The notes below the pieces were generated by a model that was given only the letters and a program-made list of their open reading frames with translations, was not told where the DNA came from and searched no databases. A stretch of 64,000 bases of DNA, taken from the NCBI RefSeq assembly GCF_028657195.3, contig NZ_JANCPR020000027.1, positions 62,001 to 126,000 on the forward strand. The letters are read 5' to 3'. This DNA is from Streptomyces iconiensis (lineage in GTDB: Bacteria > Actinomycetota > Actinomycetes > Streptomycetales > Streptomycetaceae). Each line of letters starts with the position of its first letter. Within the stretch, counting starts at the first letter, position 1. The position numbers and the translations under genes are program-made. Of the stretch, positions 27,802-35,687 are shown one piece after another.

Positions 27802-28683
27802 TCAGCGCGCGAACCTCCGCGTCGCCACCGTCAGGGTCAGCGCCGCGAGTGCCGCGACTAGGCCGACCTCCAGCGCGACGGGCGGGGTCCAGCCCCACCA
27901 GTCGGGGCTGAGGGCTCCGCCGAAGCTGCTGCGTTCGCCGGGCAGCGTGCGCCGTATCGCGTCGACCGCGTAGGTGAGGGGGTTGACCATGACGGCGCCG
28001 CCGAGCCAGCCCGGCAGACCGCTCGGTGGGAAGACGGCGCCGGAGAGGAACAGCAGGGGCATCATCGACATGCTGATCGCGACCTGGAAGGTCTGCGGCT
28101 TGCGCACGTACACCGCTGCCAGGGCCCCGAAGGCCGTGAACGCGAAGGCGATCAGCCCCAGTTCCAGGAGCACCAGCAGGAGCTTCGGGTGGAAGGGCAC
28201 TCCGACCACCGGCCCGGTCAGCAGGACGAGCAGCCCGTAGAAGGCACCGGTCGCGCCGCCGCCCAGGCAGATGCCGGAGAGGATCGCGCCGCGCCGTACC
28301 GGGGCGACCAGCATCTGGCGCAGGAACCCGGACTGGCGGTCCCAGACGATGGAGGCGCCGACGGTGATCGCCGGTGCCTGGAGCGCCATCATCAGGACGC
28401 CCGGGAAGAGGAAGAGCCGGAACTGTTCCATGCCGCTCGACGCCGACTCCAGCCCCGAGCCGAGGACGAGGAGGAACATCAGCGGGGCCAGCAGGCCCAT
28501 GACGACCTGGAGGCGGTTGCGCCCGACCCTGATCATCTCGCGGTGCCAGAGCAGCCGGACCGTGCGCAGGTCGCCGATGAGCCGCCCGCGCGGCTCGGGT
28601 TCCGGTCGTGTGCCCGCCACGGTGGGTGTGGACGGCGCGCGGGGTGCTGTGCTCGTCGTGGGCGTGGTTCCGGTGTGTGCCAT
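27802..28683 (-). CDS. ABC-2 type permease of the lasso peptide cluster
   Basis: 293 aa. A 45-residue Thr/Pro/Ala-rich N terminus is followed by about six membrane segments (for example LLAPLMFLLVLGSGL, FYGLLVLLTGPVVGV, and the C-terminal VALEVGLVAALAALTLTVA). It resembles DrrB-type exporters (ABC2_membrane). It starts 2 nt after the ATPase stop, so the pair forms one exporter. As the last gene of the lasso operon it most likely exports the mature peptide and thereby protects the cell. Confidence 0.87.
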   Translation of the reverse strand: MAHTGTTPTTSTAPRAPSTPTVAGTRPEPEPRGRLIGDLRTVRLLWHREMIRVGRNRLQVVMGLLAPLMFLLVLGSGLESASSGMEQFRLFLFPGVLMMALQAPAITVGASIVWDRQSGFLRQMLVAPVRRGAILSGICLGGGATGAFYGLLVLLTGPVVGVPFHPKLLLVLLELGLIAFAFTAFGALAAVYVRKPQTFQVAISMSMMPLLFLSGAVFPPSGLPGWLGGAVMVNPLTYAVDAIRRTLPGERSSFGGALSPDWWGWTPPVALEVGLVAALAALTLTVATRRFAR

Positions 28684-28685
28684 GG

Positions 28686-29654
28686 TCACCGCCTCTCCAG
28701 CGCGGCCAGCGCTCCGGGGCCGTCGTCGGCGTCGCGGATGGTGCGGCCCGTTGAGTGCAGGAAGACGTCGTCGAGCGTCGGCGGCGTGACGGTCACCGCG
28801 TGGACGGGAACGGAGATCTCCGCGCACAGCCGGGGTACGAACGCCGCGCCGTCGGCGACGCGCAGCCGTACGCCGTCGGTGCCGGTCTCGGCCTCGGTGC
28901 CGAAGCGTTCGCGCACGGTGCGCGCCGCCTCCGCGTCGTCGCCCGTACGCAGCACGACCAGGTCGGACCCGATCACGGCCTTCAGCTCGGCGGGCGTTCC
29001 CTCGGTGGCGAGTTCGCCCTCGTCCATGATCGCGATGCGGTCGCAGTTCTCGGCCTCTTCGAGGTGGTGCGTGGTCAGGAAGATCGTGATCTCCTGTTCT
29101 TCGCGCAGCCGGTGCAGGTGCTCCCAGATGGCGGCCCTGGTCTGCGGGTCGAGCCCGGTGGTCGGCTCGTCGAGAAAGAGGACGCGCGGGGTGTGCAGCA
29201 GTCCTTTGGCGATCTCCAGTCGGCGCTTCATGCCGCCGGAGTAGGTGTGTACGGGTGAGTCCTTGCGGTCCGTCAGATCGACGAGGCCGAGCAGTGCGGC
29301 GATGGCGGAACGTGCCTCCCGCCGGGGCACTCCGAACAGTTCGGCCTGGAAACGCATGTTCTCCTGGGCCGTCAACTCCCCGTCCAGTGACGGTTCCTGG
29401 AAGACGAGGCCGATGCGGCGGCGCACCGCGTGCGGGTCGCGCGTCACGTCGTACCCGGCGACCCTGGCCTCGCCGAGTGTGGGGCGTACGAGGGTGGCGA
29501 GCATGCCGATGGTGGTGCTCTTGCCCGCGCCGTTGGGTCCGAGGAAGCCGAAGATCTCGCCCGCGGCCACGTCCAGGTCCAGCCCTGTGACGGCGGCCCG
29601 CTGTCCGAAGAGCTTGCTGAGGCCCCGTGTCTCCACGACGGTCGTGCCGCTCAC
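28686..29654 (-). CDS. ABC transporter ATPase of the lasso peptide cluster
   Basis: 322 aa, DrrA-like. Walker A GPNGAGKST, Q loop VFQEPS, signature YSGGMKRRLEIA, Walker B VLFLDEPTTGLDP and the switch His in TTHHLEEAE. A C-terminal extension of about 100 aa is typical of DrrA-type drug exporters. The GTG start at 29654 overlaps the stop of the lasso B2 gene (GTGA), so the exporter is translationally coupled to the maturation genes. Confidence 0.93.
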   Translation of the reverse strand: MSGTTVVETRGLSKLFGQRAAVTGLDLDVAAGEIFGFLGPNGAGKSTTIGMLATLVRPTLGEARVAGYDVTRDPHAVRRRIGLVFQEPSLDGELTAQENMRFQAELFGVPRREARSAIAALLGLVDLTDRKDSPVHTYSGGMKRRLEIAKGLLHTPRVLFLDEPTTGLDPQTRAAIWEHLHRLREEQEITIFLTTHHLEEAENCDRIAIMDEGELATEGTPAELKAVIGSDLVVLRTGDDAEAARTVRERFGTEAETGTDGVRLRVADGAAFVPRLCAEISVPVHAVTVTPPTLDDVFLHSTGRTIRDADDGPGALAALERR

Positions 29655-30280
29655 GTGCGGCTCCCGGTCCCGTGCGGCCCGCTCCTGGCGGCGCCCCGCG
29701 CGCTCTCCCCGGCGCCCCAGGACCGGCCGGTGCGCCCGGTGCGGGACCGCCCGGTGCGCCCGGTGCCGTGCCGCGCGCTCGCGGTGCGGCGCCGTACGAG
29801 CCCCGTACCGCGCCGTACAAGTCCGGTACCGCGCCCGAGGATCCCCGTCTCTGGCCGCGAGGGTCCCGGGCCGCGCCGCACGCTCAGGATCGTATGGAAC
29901 GTGGCCATCCCGGCGCCCTCGCCCACGGGCACCCCGTCGACCTCGACCCACGCGTGGCCGCCGAACGGTTCGGTGCGCACGCCCACGCACCAGTCGGGCC
30001 ACACCGACCCCATACGGCACAGCAGGGCGGTGGCGACCGAACGCTGGAGGCAGCCTTTGCCGTTGCAGCGCGAGCTGACCGTGACCACCGACTGCCGGGC
30101 CTCGTGCACGTACTGCTCGCTGGGCGCACCCGCGCCGACGGCCACCACGCGCAGCACCTGGCGCAGCCTGCGGGGCGGCAGCACGATGAGCAGCCGGGCG
30201 CAGGCAGCGGCGAGGCGTGCCGTGAGATGGCGGCGCCAACGCAGCCGGATACGAGTCTCACCCGTGACGGGAAGGCTCAT
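29651..30280 (-). CDS. Lasso peptide leader protease B2
   Basis: 209 aa. The transglutaminase-like B2 fold is visible: Cys77 in GKGCLQRSVA, His109 in GGHAWVEVDG and Asp115, the triad used to cut the leader off the precursor. B2 proteins are usually about 140-150 aa; this one carries about 70 extra C-terminal residues, rich in Arg, Gly and Thr and encoded by short repeats (GTGLVRR twice, TGRTGRS twice). The start ATG overlaps the B1 stop (ATGA). The extension may be a recent repeat expansion, or the frame may read past an older stop. Confidence 0.88.
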   Translation of the reverse strand: MSLPVTGETRIRLRWRRHLTARLAAACARLLIVLPPRRLRQVLRVVAVGAGAPSEQYVHEARQSVVTVSSRCNGKGCLQRSVATALLCRMGSVWPDWCVGVRTEPFGGHAWVEVDGVPVGEGAGMATFHTILSVRRGPGPSRPETGILGRGTGLVRRGTGLVRRRTASARHGTGRTGRSRTGRTGRSWGAGESARGAARSGPHGTGSRT

Positions 30281-30537
30281 GAGCGCACCGCCAGCTTCGC
30301 GTCGAGCAGACCGCGCATCAGGACGTGTACGTCGGCGAGTGCCCGTTCGGCGGCGGCGGGGTGGCGCTCGGTCAGCTTGGCCGCTGCCTCCTCGGGGCTG
30401 TGGCCCTCCAGGAGCAGCGCGAGCGTGGCGCGGCCTGTGGCGTTGAGCTTGAAGTAGCGGCCCCTGCGCTCGTCGAGGAGTACGGCTCCGTCCTCGACGT
30501 CCGCCAGGGACACATCGCGGGTCAGGGCGAGGGTCAT
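30277..30537 (-). CDS. Lasso peptide B1 (PqqD-like leader-binding protein)
   Basis: 86 aa with the PqqD/RRE winged-helix pattern: V.L.D..DG.VLLDERRGRYFKLNATGRATLALLLEG, then a C-terminal helix pair. B1 binds the precursor leader through its YxxP motif and presents it to B2. ATGA overlaps join it to the cyclase gene in front and B2 behind. Length is normal. Confidence 0.93.
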   Translation of the reverse strand: MTLALTRDVSLADVEDGAVLLDERRGRYFKLNATGRATLALLLEGHSPEEAAAKLTERHPAAAERALADVHVLMRGLLDAKLAVRS

Positions 30538-32396
30538 CGGGTGCCTCCTGCCGGAAGAGGAGAGGGTGCCGGCGCGGCCGGTGCGGGGACGCCGGGTGAA
30601 CGCAGCCAGTTCTCGCAGGCCAGCGTGGCTTCGAAGGGCGCGACCTGCTGTGTCTCAGGACCGAGGTGCAGCAGCGCCGAGCGCAGTGCCTCGGCGTCGA
30701 CGAGGCCCAGTCTGGCCAGGTGCAGGTCGTCGCACAGCTCCAGCAGCCGCCTGCGGTTGCGGCGCAGCCCCGCGTACATCTCGGCGCCGTACTCGCCCTT
30801 GCTCACCCGTGCGAGCGAGGCGTCGGGTACCACGCCGCGCAGCGCGGCCGTCAGCAGCGGTTTGAAGCGCAGCCGCCCCATACGGTCGTCGACCCGCGCC
30901 GACAGGGCCGCCTCCAGCACCCGGTCGTCGAGGTACGGGGCCTCGAAGCCGACCCCGAAGGGTGTCATCGCGTGGCTGAGTTGCCGGATGCCCTGGCCGC
31001 TGCGTGCGGCGGTCTCGACGACGAAGTGCTGGAGCCACGCCGTGTGATGGCGTACGCGCGGCTGGAGCGCGGCGGACTCGCGCACCAGGCGGGCCGCCGT
31101 GCTCACGGCCCGGGGCGTCGCCCAGGGCGCGATGTGCGAGTCGCCCCGCCACTCCAGCGGCATCCGCGACTCGCGGGCGTGCGGCAGGGTGATGCGCGCC
31201 GCCGAGGCCGCCAGCCACTGTGCGGGCGTCGCCCTGTCGCACAGGGCACGCACCGTGGGGCGTACCGCCCAGTGGTTCATGACCCGTATGCGGTGGAGCG
31301 CGGGGAGGCCGGTGAACGGGTGGGCACGCGCCAGCCACCACGGGTAGATGGGGGTGGCGCCGAACAGGTCGTCGCCGCCGACCCCCGCGAGGTGCGCCGT
31401 GGCGCCCTCATCGCGCGCCGCGCGGGCCAGCAGTTCGGAGTTGGCGCGGTTCCTGCCCAGTTGGAGCGGACCCTCCACATCCAGGGGTACGGCCGCCGTG
31501 CCGGCCTCTCCGGCCGAGGCGTCGAACCACGTAGGGCTGTCCTCCAGCGGCAGGAAGCGGTGGTGGGCGTCTGGCAGTGCAGCGGCGGCGAGGCGGGCCC
31601 ACTCCGTGTCGTCGTTGCCCACGTCCCGTGACTTCCAGTGGTGGGTGATCAGTTGAGCGCCCGCGGCGTGCGCGAGGAAGCACAGCCCTGTGGAGTCCAG
31701 GCCGCCGGACAGGTCGGCGCTGACCGGCCGCCCGGGGCGCAGCCGGGCGGCGACCGCCTCGTGCAGTGCCGAGGCCGTCGCCTCGACCGCCTGGGCGAGC
31801 GGCAGTGCGGGTGGCGGGGGCGTCCACCAGGAGACGGCTCTGCTGCCGCCCTCCCTTCCCAGCTCCAGCCAGTGCCGCGCCGGGAGGAGGTGGATGCCCG
31901 ACCATATGGAGCGCTGGGTGAGCGGCGCGGGAAGGGTGCCCAGCAGGTGCAGCGCGAGGACGTCCTCGTCGATCCGGGCTCCGAGCAGTTCCAGGAGCGG
32001 CGCCGGCGACCCCGCTGCGACCGTGACCCCGCCGGTACGCGCGAGGTAGACCTGCCGCGCGGTCGACACGGCGCCCTGGACCCGGCTCCGGCCGTCGATG
32101 CAGGCGATCAGATGGTGGGAGCCGGGCAGCGTACGGGCGATCCCGTCCAGGTCCTCCAGCACACGTGCCCGCGCGAGCGCCTTCTCGGCGGCGTGCGGGT
32201 CGGGTCTGCCGTGCCCGATGACGGCGAGCTGCCGCGAGCGCCCCGCGCTCACCAGGCACGCGTCCTCCTCGGCCCAGTGCCCCACCAGCCAGGGTCTGCC
32301 CGAGGCGTGCGGGACGACGTGGACACCGGGCGCCCCGGTGGCCTCGCGCACGAGCGCCTCGGCCGCTGGGGTGTCCGGGAGAGCCAGAAACGCCAT
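30534..32396 (-). CDS. Lasso peptide macrolactam synthetase C (asparagine-synthase-like)
   Basis: 620 aa. A degenerate N-terminal glutaminase-like domain without an N-terminal Cys is followed by the synthetase domain with the ATP-pyrophosphatase loop SADLSGGLDSTG (Ser230-Ser235). Further conserved blocks are HLAGVGGDDLF and YLDDRVLEAAL. It adenylates the ring Asp/Glu side chain and joins it to the core N terminus to make the lasso ring. The ATG at 32396 has AAGGAGAAGAC upstream. It is separated from the precursor gene by 236 bp that carry a strong hairpin. Confidence 0.95.
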   Translation of the reverse strand: MAFLALPDTPAAEALVREATGAPGVHVVPHASGRPWLVGHWAEEDACLVSAGRSRQLAVIGHGRPDPHAAEKALARARVLEDLDGIARTLPGSHHLIACIDGRSRVQGAVSTARQVYLARTGGVTVAAGSPAPLLELLGARIDEDVLALHLLGTLPAPLTQRSIWSGIHLLPARHWLELGREGGSRAVSWWTPPPPALPLAQAVEATASALHEAVAARLRPGRPVSADLSGGLDSTGLCFLAHAAGAQLITHHWKSRDVGNDDTEWARLAAAALPDAHHRFLPLEDSPTWFDASAGEAGTAAVPLDVEGPLQLGRNRANSELLARAARDEGATAHLAGVGGDDLFGATPIYPWWLARAHPFTGLPALHRIRVMNHWAVRPTVRALCDRATPAQWLAASAARITLPHARESRMPLEWRGDSHIAPWATPRAVSTAARLVRESAALQPRVRHHTAWLQHFVVETAARSGQGIRQLSHAMTPFGVGFEAPYLDDRVLEAALSARVDDRMGRLRFKPLLTAALRGVVPDASLARVSKGEYGAEMYAGLRRNRRRLLELCDDLHLARLGLVDAEALRSALLHLGPETQQVAPFEATLACENWLRSPGVPAPAAPAPSPLPAGGTR

Positions 32397-32563
32397 GTCT
32401 TCTCCTTGTGCCTTGTGCGGGTTCGTCGGCCGGGAGCGGGGGCCTTCGCGGGCGCGGGCCGTTGGCGGGCGCGCGGGGGCCGATTGCGGGCGCGCGTCGG
32501 CGGGCCCCGGAAGTGGAGGTTCCGGGCCCGGAAATGACGGTTTCCGGGCCCGGGAAGCGCGGA

Positions 32564-32602
32564 GCGGTGGAGGGAGCACGCCTGTCGGGCTCCCTCCACC
32601 GC
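32564..32602 (-). terminator. Hairpin between lasso precursor and cyclase genes
   Basis: Perfect 14-bp stem GCGGTGGAGGGAGC (32564-32577) with its complement at 32589-32602. It lies about 30 nt after the precursor stop and well before the cyclase start. It would partly terminate transcription so that precursor mRNA exceeds enzyme mRNA, a common arrangement in RiPP operons. Two nearby palindromes, at 32520-32533 and 32542-32556, share the core CCGGGCCCGG. Confidence 0.7.
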
Positions 32603-32632
32603 GCCTCAGCGCGTCGGACGCGCTTCAGTCGG

Positions 32633-32764
32633 TCAGCAGCCCACCCATGCCTGGCCGTTGAACCAGTCCTTGCAGGGGCGGGAGCCGCCGAGCATCGTCA
32701 GCTCCTGGAAGTCGCCGACCTCGTCGAGGGTCGGGGGCTCGTAGACGTCGTCGAACGTGGCCAT
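32633..32764 (-). CDS. Lasso peptide precursor A
   Basis: 43 aa. The leader shows the B1 recognition pattern Y-x2-P-x-L-x3-G-x5-T: Tyr8, Pro11, Leu13, Gly17 and Thr23. With Thr at the conserved penultimate leader position, cleavage falls after Met24, giving the 19-residue core LGGSRPCKDWFNGQAWVGC. Asp9 would close a 9-residue ring with Leu1, and Cys7 could bridge to the C-terminal Cys19. That spacing resembles BI-32169 (Asp9, ring Cys, C-terminal Cys at 19). An alternative core starting at Gly26 would give an 8-residue ring but puts Thr at -3. The ATG at 32764 follows AAGGATGG. By hand, the Leu1 product with one disulfide is about 2059.9 Da monoisotopic. Confidence 0.93.
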   Translation of the reverse strand: MATFDDVYEPPTLDEVGDFQELTMLGGSRPCKDWFNGQAWVGC

Positions 32765-32943
32765 GTGCCACCATCCTTCACTTGAATACGAGGGCTGCGA
32801 GCTGTGCCCGCAGCCTCCTGGGCACAACGAAACGTAGGTCGCCCGCTGTCCCGGAAACCTGGGTCCCCAGTCCCGTCCCGGTCCTCAGCTCCCGTACGCA
32901 CAGGCCAGGCCCCCGGGCCGGCGGCTCCCTCGCCCGCCCGGCA
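32765..32943 (-). promoter_or_regulatory. Probable promoter and leader of the lasso operon
   Basis: A 179-bp spacer between the upstream ABC permease and the precursor. On the minus strand TACGTT (about 32838) could serve as a -10 hexamer, with no good -35. A 7-bp hairpin (GGCTGCG / CGCAGCC) lies just upstream of the ribosome site. Assignment of the hexamer is tentative; the need for a promoter here is inferred from gene order. Confidence 0.35.
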
Positions 32944-33744
32944 TCAGATCTCGCGGCGGCGCAGCATCACGTAGCCGCCCGCGACGGCGGCGACGGTCCA
33001 GGCCACCATGACCCACAGGCCCTCCCAGGCGCCCAGCTTGTCGTCCCAGGGCACCAGGCGCATGATCTGGCGTCCGGCCTCGTCGGGGAGGTACTTGGCG
33101 ACGGTCTTGACCTTGGAGACGTTCGTGAGGACCTCGGAGAGGATGAAGAACAGGGGGATGAGGACGCCCAGGGACAGGGTGCTGCTGCGGAGCATCGCGG
33201 CGACGCCCATGGAGAACAGGCACAGCAGCGTCAGGTAGACGCAGGCGCCCAGCGTCGCGCGGAGGACTCCGGGGTCGCCGAGGCTCGCGTTGTGCTCGGG
33301 CCCGATGCCCGCCTGCGAAACGAAGAAGGCGGCGTACGTGGTGACGACGGCGACCACGAGGGACAGCAGGGTGCCGGCGAGGAGCTGGCTCGCGTAGAAG
33401 AGCCCGCGCCGGGGGACGGCGGTCAGCGAGGCACGGATGGTGCCGGTGCTGTACTCGGCGCCGACCACGAGCACGGCGAAGGCGACCATGCCCAGCTCGC
33501 CGAACGTGAGGCCGTTGAGCCCCGAGTAGACCGGGTCCCAGGTGCTGCGGCCCTTGGCGTCCATGTCGCCGTACGCGTCGCGCAGAACGATGCCGTAGAC
33601 AGCGGCGATGCCCACGGTGAGGACGAAGGCCGTCAGCAGGGTCCATAGCGTGGAGGGCAAGGTGCGGATCTTCGTCCACTCGGCGGCGAGCGCGCCACCG
33701 CGCCGCCGTACCCCGCGCTCGGCCGTACCCGTTTCCGCCGTCAC
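32944..33744 (-). CDS. ABC-2 type permease (second exporter)
   Basis: 266 aa with about six membrane segments (LWTLLTAFVLTVGIAAVYG, MVAFAVLVVGAEY, LLSLVVAVVTTYAAFFV, VYLTLLCLFSMGVAAML, LSLGVLIPLFFILSEVL and WVMVAWTVAAVAGGYVML). The EWTKIRTLPST start and GAEYSTGTIR motif are typical of Streptomyces BcrB-like permeases that pair with BcrA-like ATPases and often give resistance to peptide antibiotics. The GTG start overlaps the ATPase stop. It is the last gene before the lasso precursor on the same strand. Confidence 0.87.
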   Translation of the reverse strand: MTAETGTAERGVRRRGGALAAEWTKIRTLPSTLWTLLTAFVLTVGIAAVYGIVLRDAYGDMDAKGRSTWDPVYSGLNGLTFGELGMVAFAVLVVGAEYSTGTIRASLTAVPRRGLFYASQLLAGTLLSLVVAVVTTYAAFFVSQAGIGPEHNASLGDPGVLRATLGACVYLTLLCLFSMGVAAMLRSSTLSLGVLIPLFFILSEVLTNVSKVKTVAKYLPDEAGRQIMRLVPWDDKLGAWEGLWVMVAWTVAAVAGGYVMLRRREI

Positions 33745-34727
33745 CTGTCGCCCCGTTCCGTACGGACGTCCGCCGGGTCCCGGTCGGGGCCGGGGGGAGC
33801 GGCTTCGGCCTGGTCCGGGACCCGTGCGGTCCCGCGGTGGTCGACGTACTCGCCGGTGAGGCCCATGAACGCCTCCTCCAGCGAGGCGGCCCGCCTGCTG
33901 AGTTCATGGACGGTGATCCCGGCGCGCGAGGCGACCTCGCCCACGAAGGAGACCTCCGTGCCGTCGGCCTCCAGCGTCCCGTCCTCACCGGTACTGACGC
34001 GCAGTCCTGCCCGCGTCAACGCCTCGCGCATCCGGTCGGGTTCGGGCGTACGGACGCGGACGCGGGAGCGCGAGTGCTGGGCGATGAAGTCGTTCATGGG
34101 CGTGTCCGCGAGGAGCCTGCCCTTGCCGATGACGACGAGATGGTCGGCCGTCAGCGCCATCTCGCTCATGAGGTGGCTGGAGACGAGGACGGTACGGCCC
34201 TCGGCGGCCAGGTCCTTCATCAGGTTCCTGATCCACAGGATGCCCTCGGGGTCCAGGCCGTTGACGGGCTCGTCCAGGAGCAGCAGCGGCGGGTCGCCGA
34301 GCAGCGCCGCCGCGATGCCGAGGCGCTGGTTCATGCCGAGCGAGAAGCCCTGCGGCATCTTGCGCGCCACGTCCTCCAGGCCGACCATGCCGAGGACCTC
34401 GCGGACGCGGGTGCGCGGAATCCTGTTGCTGCGGGCGAGCCACAGCAGGTGGCTGCGGGCACGCCGGCGGCCGTGCGCCGCCGAACCCTCCAGGAGCGCC
34501 CCGACCTGCCGCAGCGGCTCGCGCAGCTGTGCGTAGGGCCGGCCGTGCACGAGGGCCGTGCCCGAGGTGGGGCGGCCGAGGCCCAGCGCCATGCGCATGG
34601 TGGTCGTCTTCCCGGCTCCGTTGGGCCCGAGGAAGCCCGTCACGCGGCCCGGGGAGACCGTGAAGGACAGGTCGTCGACGGCTATCCTGTCCCCGTAACG
34701 CTTCGTCAGTTCTCTCAGCTCGATCAC
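33741..34727 (-). CDS. ABC transporter ATPase (second exporter, BcrA-like)
   Basis: 328 aa. Walker A GPNGAGKTT, signature variant FSLGMNQRLGIA, Walker B LLLLDEPVNGLDP, and the switch His in VSSHLMSEM. The LGMNQRL form is normal for the BcrA-like group. A Pro/Asp-rich tail of about 25 aa ends the protein. The GTG at 34727 fits the domain start (IELRELTKRYGDR), although GGAGG is placed very close to it. It is coupled to the permease downstream and preceded by a two-component pair, an arrangement common in peptide-sensing detoxification modules. Confidence 0.9.
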   Translation of the reverse strand: MIELRELTKRYGDRIAVDDLSFTVSPGRVTGFLGPNGAGKTTTMRMALGLGRPTSGTALVHGRPYAQLREPLRQVGALLEGSAAHGRRRARSHLLWLARSNRIPRTRVREVLGMVGLEDVARKMPQGFSLGMNQRLGIAAALLGDPPLLLLDEPVNGLDPEGILWIRNLMKDLAAEGRTVLVSSHLMSEMALTADHLVVIGKGRLLADTPMNDFIAQHSRSRVRVRTPEPDRMREALTRAGLRVSTGEDGTLEADGTEVSFVGEVASRAGITVHELSRRAASLEEAFMGLTGEYVDHRGTARVPDQAEAAPPGPDRDPADVRTERGDR

Positions 34728-34963
34728 CCCTCCACGCTGCCGCGCCGGGGGTGGCCGGCGCATCGGCCCCATGTCGCGATGACGGCGTCGGCCCACGGGT
34801 GCACGGCGGGCCCGTACGGGGCCCTGTGTCACACCGTGGACCGATGTCCTCCGGTCCGAGGCACGGCACAGCGGGGCTGTGCGCTCCGGTTGCGCGTGCC
34901 CGGCCGGGGGCGGGTGTCCCCGGCCGGAGGGCTTGTGTGTGTCCCCGGCCGGGGCGGGTGCGT

Positions 34964-35644
34964 TCAGGTACCGAGTCCCGCGTCGCGGGCGCGTACGACG
35001 GCCGCGGCGCGGTCCTTGACCTGGAGCTTCGCGAAGACGTGCGAGATGTGGTTGCGTACCGTCTTCTCGGACAGCACCAGCTCGCGCGCGATGCCGCGGT
35101 TGCTGCGACCGCGCGCCAGCAGGCCGAGGATCTCCCGCTCCCTGTCGGTGAGTTGGGGGAAGGCCGCGCGGTTGGGCAGCTCGTGCACGGACGAGAAGTA
35201 CGCGCCCAGCCGGACCGCGATGGACGGGCTGAACACTCCGCCGCCGTGCGCCACGGTGCGCACGGCGCGTATCAGCTCCTCGCGGGACGCCTCCTTTCCC
35301 ACGTATCCGTGCGCGCCCGCGCGCAGCGCGGCCACCACCACGTCGTCCTCGGACGACATGGACACCACGAGCACGCGGGGCGGACTGGTGCCGGTGTCCC
35401 TGTGGTGCCGCGCGCCGTCGCCCGTGAGGATCGCGCGGATCGCCTCGGTGCCCAGCATGCCGGGCAGTTGGATGTCCATGAGGACGAGGTCGGCGCTCTG
35501 CCCGGGACTGCACAGCCAGGCGACGGCGTCCTCGCCGCTGGCCGCCTCGCCCGCCACCTCCAGCCCCTCGCAGCTCTCCAGCGCCAGCCGTACGCCCGCC
35601 CGGTAGATGGGATGGTCGTCGACCAGGAGTATCGAAACGGTCAT
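34964..35644 (-). CDS. NarL/LuxR-type response regulator
   Basis: 226 aa. Receiver domain with VDDHP at 8-12, phospho-acceptor Asp57 in LVLMDIQLPG and Lys in YVGKEAS. A LuxR-type helix-turn-helix is at the C terminus (LTDREREILGLLARGRSNRGIARELVLSEKTVRNHISHVFAKLQV). The ATG at 35644 has GAGGGGGAC upstream. It partners with the histidine kinase ending 43 nt upstream. It probably controls the ABC exporter behind it and possibly the lasso operon. Confidence 0.92.
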   Translation of the reverse strand: MTVSILLVDDHPIYRAGVRLALESCEGLEVAGEAASGEDAVAWLCSPGQSADLVLMDIQLPGMLGTEAIRAILTGDGARHHRDTGTSPPRVLVVSMSSEDDVVVAALRAGAHGYVGKEASREELIRAVRTVAHGGGVFSPSIAVRLGAYFSSVHELPNRAAFPQLTDREREILGLLARGRSNRGIARELVLSEKTVRNHISHVFAKLQVKDRAAAVVRARDAGLGT

Positions 35645-35687
35645 CCGGTCAGTCCCCCTCGTCCCCCCTCGTGCTGCTCCTCCCCTC

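Noticed and set aside
32633..32764. Lasso core starting at Gly26 (GGSRPCKD...)
   Set aside because: It would give an 8-residue ring with a common Gly1, but puts the conserved leader Thr at -3 instead of -2; kept only as the alternative.
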